A DNA stretch of 64,000 bases from CAYYYG01 sp964490875 (GCA_964490875.1 CAZBEF010000001.1:310001-374000), one strand, 5' to 3'; numbered from the stretch's first letter, positions 23,666 to 32,785 are shown. Made by a program: numbers and translations. The notes: generated by a model from the letters alone, not told the origin.

Positions 23666-24309
23666 GCATTGTTCACCTCCGATTCTTTGACGGCTTTTAT
23701 AACTTGTATAACCTTTCCATTGACAATAAATTCATCATTTTCGCTGATGTATATAGGTGCGTATTTTGATTCTGACTCTGACAGGAGAGCAATGTTTCCA
23801 TCCTTAGTACGAGCGTATTTTTTGATATTTGCACAGTTGTTGATGATTGAGAGAATATAATCGCCGGGAACGGGGCTTCGCTGATCTCCATCGACAAGGA
23901 CATAATCGTTTTCCTCAATGGGCTCACCATTTATACGTGCTTTATTCATAGAATCTCCTTTTGCGACAAGTGCAAAGATGTTCCCTCTCTTTTTTAAAAG
24001 CGATTCAGAGATGGTGACGTACTGTTCTATATGTTCATCGGCAATAATTGTTGCAGGACCACAGTTTGCAGCACCAACAACCGGTATTTCCACAAAAGAT
24101 GGTTGCCTGGTGGAGCTATGATCTAAAAACTGCTTTATATCCGCACGTGATTTTGGCTTGAGTAGGCCTAATTTTTGGAGCTGAAGGAGGTGATGTTTAA
24201 TGAGTTGAGGTTTATTTACTCCAATTTCTCTTCCAAGCGGTCGAAGCCCTAGACTTAAAACGTCTTTTGTTTTTGCCAGTTCAAGAATTTTTTGTTGTAT
24301 AAGATGCAT
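23662..24309 (-). CDS. LexA/phage-repressor-like S24 autoprotease
   Basis: A winged-helix-like N-terminus (about 1-65) is followed by an S24 peptidase: cleavage-type site NCGP (C83-G84, where LexA has Ala-Gly), the nucleophile S120 in KGDSM, and a Lys (K163/K164) in 'CANIKKYAR'. It would repress until RecA-stimulated self-cleavage. I choose the ATG at 24309 because a consensus promoter (TTGACA-17-TATATT) ends 6 nt before it; the longer frame would begin inside the promoter. It heads the minus-strand arm and faces the plus-strand arm, the usual position of a lysis/lysogeny-type switch. Confidence 0.85.
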   Translation of the reverse strand: MHLIQQKILELAKTKDVLSLGLRPLGREIGVNKPQLIKHHLLQLQKLGLLKPKSRADIKQFLDHSSTRQPSFVEIPVVGAANCGPATIIADEHIEQYVTISESLLKKRGNIFALVAKGDSMNKARINGEPIEENDYVLVDGDQRSPVPGDYILSIINNCANIKKYARTKDGNIALLSESESKYAPIYISENDEFIVNGKVIQVIKAVKESEVNNA

Positions 24310-24315
24310 AGTATA

Positions 24316-24344
24316 AATATAGGTGCAAAACATCAAACTGTCAA
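24316..24344 (-). promoter_or_regulatory. consensus promoter of the S24 repressor operon
   Basis: On the minus strand TTGACA (24339-24344) and TATATT (24316-24321) are separated by 17 bp, and TATATT ends 6 nt before the ATG at 24309. Transcription starting 6-7 nt after the -10 would begin at the ATG, so the mRNA should be leaderless. This is the clearest full promoter in the mobile element. Confidence 0.7.
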
Positions 24345-24463
24345 GTATATTTATTGACGGGAGGGGTGGTGCATACTATAAAAATTGACAATTAAATTAA
24401 TATCTCATTAATGTCATCAAGGTAGTTGTAAAAAAAATACTAAAAATTATTTTGATATCTATT

Positions 24464-25294
24464 ATGAATAAATGTAAGTTATGTGGTTTAGAAAGGATAC
24501 TTCGAAAAAGCCATATAATTCCAAAATTTGTAACTCGATATCTTAAAGAAACTTCAATGACTGGTTATTTAAGAACATCAGAAAATATTAATAGACGAGT
24601 TCAAGATTCTATGAAAATACCATTATTATGTAACGATTGTGAACAAAAATTTTCAAAATGGGAAAGTCAGTTTGCTACCCATTTATTTCTTCCTCATAAT
24701 AGATCGATTGGTTCCGGCAAAAGTTTAATTAAAATTGAATATGATTCTGTTCTGATTAAATTCGTTATTTCTCTATTTTGGCGAATTATTATTGCCAGTA
24801 GAGTAACAGAAACTATAAATCAGACAAATATAGAATTAATACAAAATTTTGAACAACCTTGGACAGATTTTTTGAATGAAAAAAGGTATGACTGGGGAGA
24901 GTATGAATTCCATATATTTTTACTAGATCAGATTGATCATAAATATATGAATCAGTTACCTATCTATTTGAATACATATATGTGGAGACTATTTACATGG
25001 AAGAGCTATAACATAAATGGAAATATTGGATTTTATATTAAAATTCCTGGAATGTTTCTTTTATGTAGTATAACTCCACCAAAAATAGCAAACATGGAGG
25101 AATCATTGATCCATTCAACAGGCATAATGTATCCAAATAAACAGAACGATCCTTCAAAAATTATTGGTATTTTATTATTAGAAGGAGCTTATGATCTAGA
25201 AAGGGAACTAACAAAAATTAGCTCAAAAGAATTTAATAAGATTGGATATCAGACTATAAATAAAGCAATTAATATTCTACAGAATACAAAATAA
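24464..25294 (+). CDS. HNH-like zinc-finger hypothetical protein
   Basis: I use the ATG at 24464 (MNKCKLCGLE) rather than an upstream TTG. The 276-aa protein begins CKLCG ... SHIIPKF, then LLCNDCEQKFSKWE: a CxxC / SHIIP / CxxCE arrangement resembling HNH endonuclease zinc loops and seen in a widespread uncharacterised family. The remainder (90-276) is helical with several aromatic segments and no known domain. It is the first plus-strand gene after the repressor. Nuclease function is only suggested by the finger. Confidence 0.6.
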   Translation: MNKCKLCGLERILRKSHIIPKFVTRYLKETSMTGYLRTSENINRRVQDSMKIPLLCNDCEQKFSKWESQFATHLFLPHNRSIGSGKSLIKIEYDSVLIKFVISLFWRIIIASRVTETINQTNIELIQNFEQPWTDFLNEKRYDWGEYEFHIFLLDQIDHKYMNQLPIYLNTYMWRLFTWKSYNINGNIGFYIKIPGMFLLCSITPPKIANMEESLIHSTGIMYPNKQNDPSKIIGILLLEGAYDLERELTKISSKEFNKIGYQTINKAINILQNTK

Positions 25295-25316
25295 GGAAAA
25301 TCTGCTTTTTTTACTA

Positions 25317-25350
25317 TTTTATACGGATTTATTAGGATTTATACGGACTT
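25317..25350. repeat. tandem TTTATACGGA motifs upstream of the methyltransferase operon
   Basis: TTTATACGGATTT and TTTATACGGACTT occur 20 bp apart (roughly two helical turns), just upstream of the promoter at 25367-25395. Same-face direct repeats at this position are suggestive of regulator binding sites. Confidence 0.4.
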
Positions 25351-25366
25351 TTTAGATTGTTCTGAC

Positions 25367-25395
25367 TTGACAAACCACCACTTTAATACTACACT
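25367..25395 (+). promoter_or_regulatory. promoter of the methyltransferase-terminase operon
   Basis: TTGACA (25367-25372), 17-bp spacer, TACACT (25390-25395). A start near 25402 would give a leader of about 120 nt before the ATG at 25523, long compared with the leaderless genes elsewhere in the window. Confidence 0.55.
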
Positions 25396-25436
25396 AAAGA
25401 AAACAATACGAGTGACACTCTAATGCAATAGAGATG

Positions 25437-25490
25437 GACGCAAGGGGGGCAATTCAATGCAATGAAACCTTCATCAGAGCGTCTTTTTTT
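25437..25490 (+). terminator. possible leader terminator
   Basis: GACGC (25437-25441) and GCGTC (25479-25483) can pair around a 37-nt loop and are followed by a run of nine T. It lies between the promoter at 25367-25395 and the ATG at 25523, so it could attenuate the operon or end a small RNA. The stem is only 5 bp. Confidence 0.35.
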
Positions 25491-25522
25491 TTGGCAAAAA
25501 TTATAAATTTCTAAAAAAATAT

Positions 25523-26794
25523 ATGAATGATCTTAATCAAATCAAGGTTGATTATGTAGACATCAATGTACTCAAACCATCAACATATAACCCGCGCCGG
25601 TGGGATTTATTACCTATTAAAAATCTAACGGAAAGTATCCAAAAGTATGGCTTAGTAGACCCAGTAATAGCAAACAAAGCGAAAAATCGATACGGGATTC
25701 TTATAGGTGGCCATTTTCGGTATAAAGTTAGTAAAGATTTGGGGATGAAACAAATACCAGTAATATGGCTTGATATTGCTGATATTGAACGAGAAAAGGA
25801 ATTGAATTTACGATTAAACAAAAATATTGGCGACTGGGATTACGATTTATTGAAAGAATTTGATCCAGAACTTCTTATGAATATAGGTTTTGATGAAAAT
25901 GAGCTATCTCACATTTGGGATGAACAATTATCAGTAGAAGACGATCAATTTGATGTAGAAAAAGAACTTGAAAAAATAAAACAACCATTAACAAAGACTG
26001 GAGATATATATAGATTGGGAAAGCATTTACTTATATGTGCAGATTCTACAAAAATATGCGTAAACACCAAAAATATAGAAATAGCCTATTGTGATCCACC
26101 ATATAATATAGGTTTAGATTACGACAAAGGTATAGGTGCTAAACGGCAATACGGTGGTAAAACGAATGATAGTAAGTCGGAAAAAGAATATGCAATATTT
26201 ATTAGGCAATGTATTGAAAATCTATTACCTGTACTAAAAAAAGACTCTCATTTATTCTTTTGGTGCGATCAAGCTTATGTTGGTTTAATACAAACTATAT
26301 ATAAACAACTAGGAATAGTTTACAAACGAACTTGTTTATGGATTAAAAATGGACATAATCCAACACCTCAAATTGCTTTCAATAAATCATACGAACCTGT
26401 CGTTTATGGAATAATCGGTGAACCATATATTGCACCTAAGGTAACAAACTTAAACGAAGTATTAAATAAGGAGGTAGGGACTGGTAACCGTCTTACAGAC
26501 GATATATTGGATATGCTTGATATATGGCTAGTAAAACGTTTATCTTCGGATCAGTATGAGCATCCAACTCAAAAGCCTCCTTCTTTGCACGAAAAAGCTT
26601 TACGACGCTGTAGTAAGCCAGGAGATACAGTAATTGACTTATTCGGTGGATCAGGATCAACACTAATTGCGTGTGAACAATTAAAACGGAAAGCGATTAT
26701 TGTAGAAATAGAGCCAATATTTTGTGATCTAATAATAAGTCGCTATAAGGAATTAACCGGAGAGGAGGCTATTCATGTCAATAAAATCAGGTGA
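25523..26794 (+). CDS. ParB-like nuclease/N6-N4 DNA methyltransferase fusion
   Basis: Residues 1-135 are ParB/Srx-like (NPRRWDLLPIKNLTESIQKYG, IGGHFRYK, LRLNKNIGDWDYDLL). Residues 155-423 are a DNA methyltransferase with DPPYN (191-195, catalytic) and FGGSGST (AdoMet) near the end, the DPPY-before-FxGxG order of the beta class. Such fusions are common in phages and integrative elements beside terminase genes, where they modify element DNA. First gene of the operon continuing to the terminase; it overlaps the next gene by 20 bp. Confidence 0.88.
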   Translation: MNDLNQIKVDYVDINVLKPSTYNPRRWDLLPIKNLTESIQKYGLVDPVIANKAKNRYGILIGGHFRYKVSKDLGMKQIPVIWLDIADIEREKELNLRLNKNIGDWDYDLLKEFDPELLMNIGFDENELSHIWDEQLSVEDDQFDVEKELEKIKQPLTKTGDIYRLGKHLLICADSTKICVNTKNIEIAYCDPPYNIGLDYDKGIGAKRQYGGKTNDSKSEKEYAIFIRQCIENLLPVLKKDSHLFFWCDQAYVGLIQTIYKQLGIVYKRTCLWIKNGHNPTPQIAFNKSYEPVVYGIIGEPYIAPKVTNLNEVLNKEVGTGNRLTDDILDMLDIWLVKRLSSDQYEHPTQKPPSLHEKALRRCSKPGDTVIDLFGGSGSTLIACEQLKRKAIIVEIEPIFCDLIISRYKELTGEEAIHVNKIR

Positions 26795-27524
26795 TTTATT
26801 CAAATTGGGAAATAGTCAATTAATTTGTGGTGATGCCAAGGATCCTATGATTACTAAACGATTAATACAAAATCTTAGAATTAACTTAATATTGGCAGAT
26901 CCACCCTATGGTGTTGCATATGTTGAAAGCAAGGCTGGGTTAGTAAAGGTACATAAAGATAAAGTTATTGTTAATGATCATGATCAGTCTGATCAGGAGT
27001 ACCGATTATTTACTAAAGATTGGCTTAATGCAGTAAAAGATTATTTGAATATTAAAAATACTGTATATATCTTTAATTCTGACAAAATGCTTTTTGCTCT
27101 TCGTGAAGGTATGCAGGATTCAGGCTTTAAATTTACTCAACTTATCATATGGATTAAAAACCATGCTGTCATGGGACGTATGGATTATCTACCTCAACAC
27201 GAACTTATAGCATATGGATGGTATGGTTCGCATAATTTCCATAAAGCGAAAGATAAAAGTTTAATCTTTTGCCCAAAACCTAATAAAAGTATCTTGCATC
27301 CAACAATGAAGCCTATTTCACTTTTAAGACGACTTATCTTAAATAGTACTAAAGTAGGCGACGTAGTATATGATCCTTTTGGCGGTTCGGGCAGTTCGTT
27401 GATAGCAAGTTATCAAACACAACGCCGATGTCTTATGATCGAACTTGATCCAGATTACTGCCAAGTAATAATAGATCGATGGCGAAAAATAACCGGCTTA
27501 GAAGTTAAGAAGATAAATATATGA
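26775..27524 (+). CDS. DNA adenine/cytosine-N4 methyltransferase
   Basis: The 249-aa protein has LADPPYGVAY (catalytic motif, about 38-47) and FGGSGSS near the C-terminus, again DPPY first. It lacks the ParB-like domain of the preceding gene. A clear Shine-Dalgarno (GAGGAGG) lies before the ATG inside the previous frame. Two different methyltransferases in tandem suggest two recognition sites; no cognate restriction enzyme is adjacent. The next gene overlaps by 4 bp. Confidence 0.88.
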   Translation: MSIKSGDLFKLGNSQLICGDAKDPMITKRLIQNLRINLILADPPYGVAYVESKAGLVKVHKDKVIVNDHDQSDQEYRLFTKDWLNAVKDYLNIKNTVYIFNSDKMLFALREGMQDSGFKFTQLIIWIKNHAVMGRMDYLPQHELIAYGWYGSHNFHKAKDKSLIFCPKPNKSILHPTMKPISLLRRLILNSTKVGDVVYDPFGGSGSSLIASYQTQRRCLMIELDPDYCQVIIDRWRKITGLEVKKINI

Positions 27525-27940
27525 ATAACACAGTACTTGATAGACAAACAAAAGAAAAAAAACTACTTATTGATCAGTTGAAAAAAATTCCAATAATTCA
27601 AGTTGCATGCGAAAAAGTTGGTGTAGGTCGCGCAACATTTTATCGTTGGAAAAAAGAAGATGATATTTTTTCACGGGAAGCAGATGAGGCTCTTCAAGAA
27701 GGAAAATTATTAGTGAACGATATGGCAGAAAGCCAACTTATGAGTGCAATCCGTAACGGAAATTTAACTGGAATTATTTTTTGGTTAAAAAACAATCATA
27801 CTTCCTATAAAACTAAAGTAGAGGTCACTGGGCAATTGAAATATGATGAAAAATTAACACCAGAGCAGGAGGAACTTATTAATAAAGCGTTAAAACTTGC
27901 ATCAGTTATAAAAGAAACTAAACAGGAGGAATCAATGTGA
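27521..27940 (+). CDS. terminase small subunit-like HTH protein (phBC6A51 type)
   Basis: The 139-aa protein has an N-terminal helix-turn-helix, 'VACEKVGVGRATFYRWKKEDD' (about 28-48), then 'LVNDMAESQLMSAIRNGNLTGIIFWLKNN', the pattern of phBC6A51-type small terminases that recognise the packaging site. It overlaps the methyltransferase stop and the large terminase start by 4 bp each, so coupling is tight. Confidence 0.8.
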   Translation: MNNTVLDRQTKEKKLLIDQLKKIPIIQVACEKVGVGRATFYRWKKEDDIFSREADEALQEGKLLVNDMAESQLMSAIRNGNLTGIIFWLKNNHTSYKTKVEVTGQLKYDEKLTPEQEELINKALKLASVIKETKQEESM

Positions 27941-29397
27941 TATCACAATCATTATCCAAAGAAGAATTGCAACAAATAAAAAATAATCGAACTATCAGAA
28001 AGAAGCTTTGTCAAAAAAATCATTTCTGGTTTTTCTCTATTTATCTCGGACATTATATTAACTATCCTTTTGCACCATTTCATCATAAAATGTTTGAAAT
28101 CACAGAAGATGTTAATTTGAGAATGGCAGTATTGGTTGCTTTTCGTGGCTCAGCTAAATCAACGATCATGACTCTTTCATATCCTATTTGGGCAGTAATA
28201 GGAACACAAAAAAAGAAGTTTATCCTAATTGTAAGCCAAACCCAAGCACAGGCACGGCTACACCTTTCAAATATTAAAAAGGAACTAGAAACAAATGAAC
28301 TTCTGAAAAAAGATATAGGACCATTTGAAGAATGCAGTGATGAATGGGGTGCGAATTCTATTGTGATTTCAAAATACGACGCTAGAATAACCGCTGTTTC
28401 AACAGAGCAAAGTATCCGCGGTATTCGGCACGGCGCTCACAGACCAGATCTAATTATTTGTGATGATATAGAAGATTTACAATCTGTAAAAACTCAAGAA
28501 GGGCGTAATAGAACTTTTAATTGGTTTAATGGTGAGATAATACCAGTCGGAGATAAGAATACAAAAATTATCATGGTTGGAAACTTATTGCACGAAGATT
28601 GTTTGATTTTGAAATTAAAACAAAGTATAGAAGAAAAAAAATTATTAGGTGATTTTTATGCGTTTCCTCTTGTAAATAACAATGATGATATTGTTTGGCC
28701 AGGTAAATATTCAACTATGGATGATATTGAGATGTTAAAAAAAACTACTGCATCAGAAACTGCGTTTTTACGTGAATATATGCTTAAAATAGTTTCTGAT
28801 GCATCTCGAGTCATACACCCAGAATGGATACATTACTATGACGATTTACCTTCTGATAAACGAGATGATTATCAATATACTGCCACAGGAATTGATTTGG
28901 CTATATCTCAAAAAGAATCTGCAGATTATACTGCTATGGTATCTGTGATGGTGTTTGGATATGCAGAAGAATTAGAAGTATATGTTCTACCTAACCCAGT
29001 GAATGAACGATTATCTTTTCCCGAAACTGTAGAGCGTGCAAAAAAATTATCAAAAACTTTAGGATATGGGCAACCCACAGAGCTATATATAGAAGATGTT
29101 GGTTATCAGCAATCACTTATACAACATCTGAAAAATATTAATTTTCCTGCAGAGGGAGTGAAGATTACCGGACAGGATAAACGCAGTAGACTGTCTTTAA
29201 TTTCTCATCTTATTCAACAAGGGAAGGTCAGGTTCCCTCGTAATGGAGTAGAGATGCTTATTCAACAGTTAATAGGATTTGGCTTGGAAAGTCATGATGA
29301 TTTATCAGATGCATTGTCTTTGTTATTACTTAAGGTTTTAGAAAAAGATACAAGTGAACCACAACTTTATATAGTGGAATGCAGATCTATACATTAG
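27937..29397 (+). CDS. phage terminase large subunit
   Basis: Starts with GTG after an AGGAGG site. The 486-aa protein has ATPase motifs AFRGSAKST (68-76, Walker A-like) and DLIICDDIED (171-180, Walker B plus catalytic acid), then a nuclease domain with GIDLAIS (D320) and 'YIEDVGYQQ', ending 'DLSDALSLLLL' with the last acidic pair. It would cut and package concatemeric DNA. No portal, protease, capsid or tail gene follows; the next gene is a minus-strand XRE regulator, so the packaging module stands alone in this window. Confidence 0.9.
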   Translation: MISQSLSKEELQQIKNNRTIRKKLCQKNHFWFFSIYLGHYINYPFAPFHHKMFEITEDVNLRMAVLVAFRGSAKSTIMTLSYPIWAVIGTQKKKFILIVSQTQAQARLHLSNIKKELETNELLKKDIGPFEECSDEWGANSIVISKYDARITAVSTEQSIRGIRHGAHRPDLIICDDIEDLQSVKTQEGRNRTFNWFNGEIIPVGDKNTKIIMVGNLLHEDCLILKLKQSIEEKKLLGDFYAFPLVNNNDDIVWPGKYSTMDDIEMLKKTTASETAFLREYMLKIVSDASRVIHPEWIHYYDDLPSDKRDDYQYTATGIDLAISQKESADYTAMVSVMVFGYAEELEVYVLPNPVNERLSFPETVERAKKLSKTLGYGQPTELYIEDVGYQQSLIQHLKNINFPAEGVKITGQDKRSRLSLISHLIQQGKVRFPRNGVEMLIQQLIGFGLESHDDLSDALSLLLLKVLEKDTSEPQLYIVECRSIH

Positions 29398-29606
29398 AAG
29401 TCAAATAGTTTTGAAAGGGGGACATTTAAAGCCTTTGCAATTTTATATGCGGTTTTAAGTGAAATATTTCTACCATTTTCTATATCCCAAAAATATGCTC
29501 TGTGCAAATCTGCTTTTACTGCAAGTTCTTCTTGGGTTATGCCTTTTTCTTTTCGGAGCTTTTCTACATGGTCTCCAAATTTTTTATATAGAAATGTGTA
29601 GTTCAT
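29394..29606 (-). CDS. XRE-family HTH regulator
   Basis: The 70-aa protein is a single Cro/C1-type domain: 'KLRKEKGITQEELAVKADLHRAYFWDIENGRNISLKTAYKIAKALNVPLSKLF'. This size and sequence resemble restriction-modification controller proteins. It is divergent from the membrane-protein gene at 29761 across two palindromes sharing one core, its likely operators, and lies upstream of the type I R-M operon. Its 3' end overlaps the terminase end by 4 bp. Confidence 0.85.
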   Translation of the reverse strand: MNYTFLYKKFGDHVEKLRKEKGITQEELAVKADLHRAYFWDIENGRNISLKTAYKIAKALNVPLSKLFDF

Positions 29607-29652
29607 AGCGGTATATAGGGTAAAGCCTACTAAGTAGTCAAGTATTTGTTTA

Positions 29653-29726
29653 CTAGATATATCTAGCTTTTTGGTGATTTATCCGGTATCATTGAGATAA
29701 ATAAAGATAGATATATCTATCTTTAT
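29653..29726. promoter_or_regulatory. two palindromic operators sharing the core AGATATATCT
   Basis: A perfect 14-bp palindrome (29653-29666, CTAGATATATCTAG) and a perfect 26-bp palindrome (29701-29726) both centre on AGATATATCT, with centres 54 bp apart. They lie between divergent XRE and membrane-protein genes and match the usual layout of an autoregulating C-protein switch. That the XRE protein binds them is inferred. Confidence 0.65.
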
Positions 29727-29760
29727 GCCTATATAAATTAATATAGAAAGGGGTGATTTT

Positions 29761-30291
29761 ATGGATAAAAAAATAGAGGTAACTAAACGATGTCCATCGT
29801 GTGATAAAGAAATATCAGCAAAAGCAAAAAAGTGCCCTTATTGTAGACAAGATTTAAGAGGATGGTTTAGGCGACACCCCATTCTTACTTTTCTTGGAAT
29901 TGTGATTCTTGTTATATCAATAGCTTCACAAGGTAATGGGTCTCAAAATAAATCTTCCACAAAAGAATCTGGATCACAAGATACGTTTGCAGCGTATGTT
30001 AATTTTAAAGATGGTCAGTTTATTATTAGTAATCTAGATAAACATATCTGTCAAAATGCCAGAATGAAAGTAAATGGAGACTATACTTTAGAAGGATATA
30101 ACCTAGACTCGGCACTAGATTCAGTAGCGAAAAATGGTGAAGCGCCGGTATATAAGGTAGGCTCTGCACAGTTTACTAAAGGTGATGGAACTCGTTTTAA
30201 TCCTTTTGCTATTAAGCCAAAGAATTTCTCTATAGAATGCAGAGGTAATAATGAATTAAGGAATGCATTTTGGTATGGAGAGTTTAATTAA
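29761..30291 (+). CDS. zinc-ribbon membrane-anchored hypothetical protein
   Basis: The 176-aa protein starts with a zinc ribbon (RCPSCDKEISAKAKKCPYC, 11-29), followed by one transmembrane helix (about 39-57) and a Ser/Lys-rich linker, then an extracytoplasmic domain of about 100 residues with two Cys (C86, C161 region) and no recognised family. A strong Shine-Dalgarno (AAGGGGTGAT) precedes the ATG. A terminator at 30323-30346 ends its transcript before the R-M genes. It may be a surface or superinfection-type protein of the element (inference). Confidence 0.7.
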   Translation: MDKKIEVTKRCPSCDKEISAKAKKCPYCRQDLRGWFRRHPILTFLGIVILVISIASQGNGSQNKSSTKESGSQDTFAAYVNFKDGQFIISNLDKHICQNARMKVNGDYTLEGYNLDSALDSVAKNGEAPVYKVGSAQFTKGDGTRFNPFAIKPKNFSIECRGNNELRNAFWYGEFN

Positions 30292-30297
30292 ATTTTT

Positions 30298-30320
30298 TAT
30301 CTATCTATCTATCTATCTAT
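30298..30320 (+). repeat. TATC microsatellite
   Basis: Five TATC units plus TAT lie directly after the stop codon of the membrane protein and before the terminator hairpin. Such a tract can change length by slippage; here it is outside coding DNA if the restriction gene starts at 30392. Confidence 0.8.
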
Positions 30321-30322
30321 AT

Positions 30323-30346
30323 AAAACCCCTCGAGAGAGGGGTTTT
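30323..30346 (+). terminator. intrinsic terminator
   Basis: A perfect 10-bp stem AAAACCCCTC/GAGGGGTTTT with a GAGA tetraloop and a T-run. It can work in either direction and separates the zinc-ribbon membrane gene from the hsdR gene. Confidence 0.85.
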
Positions 30347-30391
30347 TGGTTGCTGAACAATTTAGTAAAAGTGGTAGAATATATTCCATCT

Positions 30392-32785
30392 ATGTATCAA
30401 GATAAGAAAAATTTGTCGGAAAGAGATATTTGTTCTAAATACATCACTCCTTCATTACATAGATCAGGTTGGAATAAGCCATTTCATATTCGTGAAGAAA
30501 AATCGTTTACTGCGGGGCGTATTATGGTGGAGGGGATAAAAACAAAACGTTTAAAACCAAAACGAGCCGACTATATTCTCTACCTTAGGCCTAATTTGCC
30601 TATTGCCGTCCTTGAGGCAAAAGACAACAATCATGGAGTCTCCGATGGCATGCAACAAGCATTAGAATACGCTGACACTCTAGATATTCCATTCGTATAC
30701 AGCTCCAATGGAGACAGTTTTGTTGAACATGACAGGACAAAATCTACTGGAACTGTTGAGCGTGAAATCGGGCTCGATGCCTTTCCTACACCTGAAGAAT
30801 TACTTCAACGATATCGAGAATCAAAACAGATTAATGAAACAGAATTAAAAATTATCGAACAGGATTACTACGAGGATCAGGATAGTAAAGAGCCCCGTTA
30901 TTACCAGCAAATAGCTATCAATCGCGTACTCGAGTCAGTAGCTAAAGGTAACAATAGACAACTTCTGGTTATGGCGACAGGTACGGGAAAGACATTCGTT
31001 GCCTTTCAAATCATTTGGCGACTATGGAAAGCAGGTGTGAAAAAGCGCATTCTGTTCCTTGCCGATAGAAATATACTTATTAGCCAGACAAAAAATAATG
31101 ACTTTAAATATTTCGGAGATAAAATGACATGGATAAAAAACCGGACGGTAGATAAGTCATATGAGATCTATCTTGCCCTCTACCAAGGAATTAGTGGCTC
31201 CGAGGACTTTCAAAATATATATCGACAGTTTTCACCTTCTTTTTTTGATCTTATTGTTGTAGACGAATGCCATCGTGGTTCGGCCGCTGAAGATTCTGCC
31301 TGGCGTGATATTTTATCCTACTTTTCGAGTGCTACGCAAATTGGTCTTACTGCAACTCCAAAAGAAACTAAAGATGTTTCTAATATCGACTATTTTGGAG
31401 AACCAGTGTATACGTACTCTCTGAAACAAGGTATTGAAGACGGATTTTTAGCTCCATATAAAGTCATTCGAGTGATGATGGACCGTGATGAAGAAGGATG
31501 GAGACCAACATTAGGACAAAAAGATGAATACGGACAGGAAATACCTGATGAAGTGTATACGGGACGGGATTTTGATAAAAAAATTATTTTAGATGAACGA
31601 ACCAAGCTGGTAGCCAAAAAAATAACAGAATATTTGAAAAATACCGATCGTTTTGCAAAGACAATTGTATTTTGTGAAGATATTGAGCATGCTGAGCGCA
31701 TGCGAGTTGCCTTGGTAAACGAAAATGCAGATTTGGTAGCTAAAAACTACAAATATGTAATGCGTATTACTGGAGATAATGATGAAGGTAAGCGAGAGTT
31801 GGATTCATTTATTGATCCAGCGTCCCTTTATCCCGCAATTGTTACCACTTCCAAACTATTAACAACAGGTGTAGATGTGCAAACCTGTAAACTCGTAGTC
31901 CTTGATTCAAATATCAAATCCATGACCGAGTTTAAGCAGATCATAGGACGTGGAACACGAATCCGTGAAGATTACGGGAAAACATTTTTTACTATCATTG
32001 ATTTTCGAAAAGTAACCAACTTATTTGCCGATCCTCATTTTGATGGGGATCCAGTCCAGATTTATACTCCAAAACCAGAAGATCCTATTAACCCGCCTCA
32101 AGATACTACCTCAACGGATGACACTTCAAATACAGGCGATGAGGGTAAAGTCATCTATGACCCACCAGATGCAATAAATCAAACAGGCGCTGGTTTTGTG
32201 AATGATAAACCACGAAAATATATGGTTCGAGGTGTTCCTGTTACCGTAATTCACGAGCGGGTACAACTCATAGATACCAATGGAAAACTCATTACCGAAT
32301 CACTCAAAGACTATAGCCGCGCTTCGGCACTTCGTGAATATCAATCATTGGATAACTTTTTGACACTCTGGAACAGTACAGAACGTAAACAGGTACTTAT
32401 CGAAGAAATGTTAAGTAAAGGAATCTTTCTACAAGAGCTGGAAAGAGAAATCGGTAAAAAACTCGATCCTTTTGATCTTATTTGCTATATCGCATTTGAT
32501 AAACCATATCTTACCCGAAAACAACGTGCAGAGATGGTAAAAAAAGGAAACTACTTTGATAAATACGGAGAAAAAGCAAAAGAAGTAATCTTTGAACTGC
32601 TTGATAAATATGCCGATCAGGGCATCGAAGCAGTGGAAGAAATAAGTGTTTTGGGAGTAAAACCTTTTCCTGAGTACGGCACACCCAGCGAAATTATCAA
32701 CGATTATTTCGGAGGGCGTGATCAGTACCTTTCTGCACTTGCAGATATGGAAAAATACCTGTATACCTCTCATCAAACATTGTGA
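30392..32785 (+). CDS. hsdR: type I restriction enzyme R subunit
   Basis: I start at the ATG at 30392 (MYQDKKNLSE); a TGG-TAGAAT extended -10 ends 11 nt upstream, and the longer frame from 30263 would cross a terminator. The 797-aa protein has an N-terminal HSDR nuclease (RADYILYLRPN... AVLEAKDN), SF2 helicase motifs I (MATGTGKT), II (VDECH), III (LTATP) and VI (QIIGRGTRIRED), and a C-terminal helical region. It translocates and cuts unmodified DNA with HsdM and HsdS. The length is short for the family but motifs are complete. Confidence 0.93.
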   Translation: MYQDKKNLSERDICSKYITPSLHRSGWNKPFHIREEKSFTAGRIMVEGIKTKRLKPKRADYILYLRPNLPIAVLEAKDNNHGVSDGMQQALEYADTLDIPFVYSSNGDSFVEHDRTKSTGTVEREIGLDAFPTPEELLQRYRESKQINETELKIIEQDYYEDQDSKEPRYYQQIAINRVLESVAKGNNRQLLVMATGTGKTFVAFQIIWRLWKAGVKKRILFLADRNILISQTKNNDFKYFGDKMTWIKNRTVDKSYEIYLALYQGISGSEDFQNIYRQFSPSFFDLIVVDECHRGSAAEDSAWRDILSYFSSATQIGLTATPKETKDVSNIDYFGEPVYTYSLKQGIEDGFLAPYKVIRVMMDRDEEGWRPTLGQKDEYGQEIPDEVYTGRDFDKKIILDERTKLVAKKITEYLKNTDRFAKTIVFCEDIEHAERMRVALVNENADLVAKNYKYVMRITGDNDEGKRELDSFIDPASLYPAIVTTSKLLTTGVDVQTCKLVVLDSNIKSMTEFKQIIGRGTRIREDYGKTFFTIIDFRKVTNLFADPHFDGDPVQIYTPKPEDPINPPQDTTSTDDTSNTGDEGKVIYDPPDAINQTGAGFVNDKPRKYMVRGVPVTVIHERVQLIDTNGKLITESLKDYSRASALREYQSLDNFLTLWNSTERKQVLIEEMLSKGIFLQELEREIGKKLDPFDLICYIAFDKPYLTRKQRAEMVKKGNYFDKYGEKAKEVIFELLDKYADQGIEAVEEISVLGVKPFPEYGTPSEIINDYFGGRDQYLSALADMEKYLYTSHQTL

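Noticed and set aside
30263..30391. N-terminal extension of HsdR
   Set aside because: The upstream frame reads through the TATC repeat and an intrinsic terminator and is not HsdR-like; the ATG at 30392 with its own -10 fits better.
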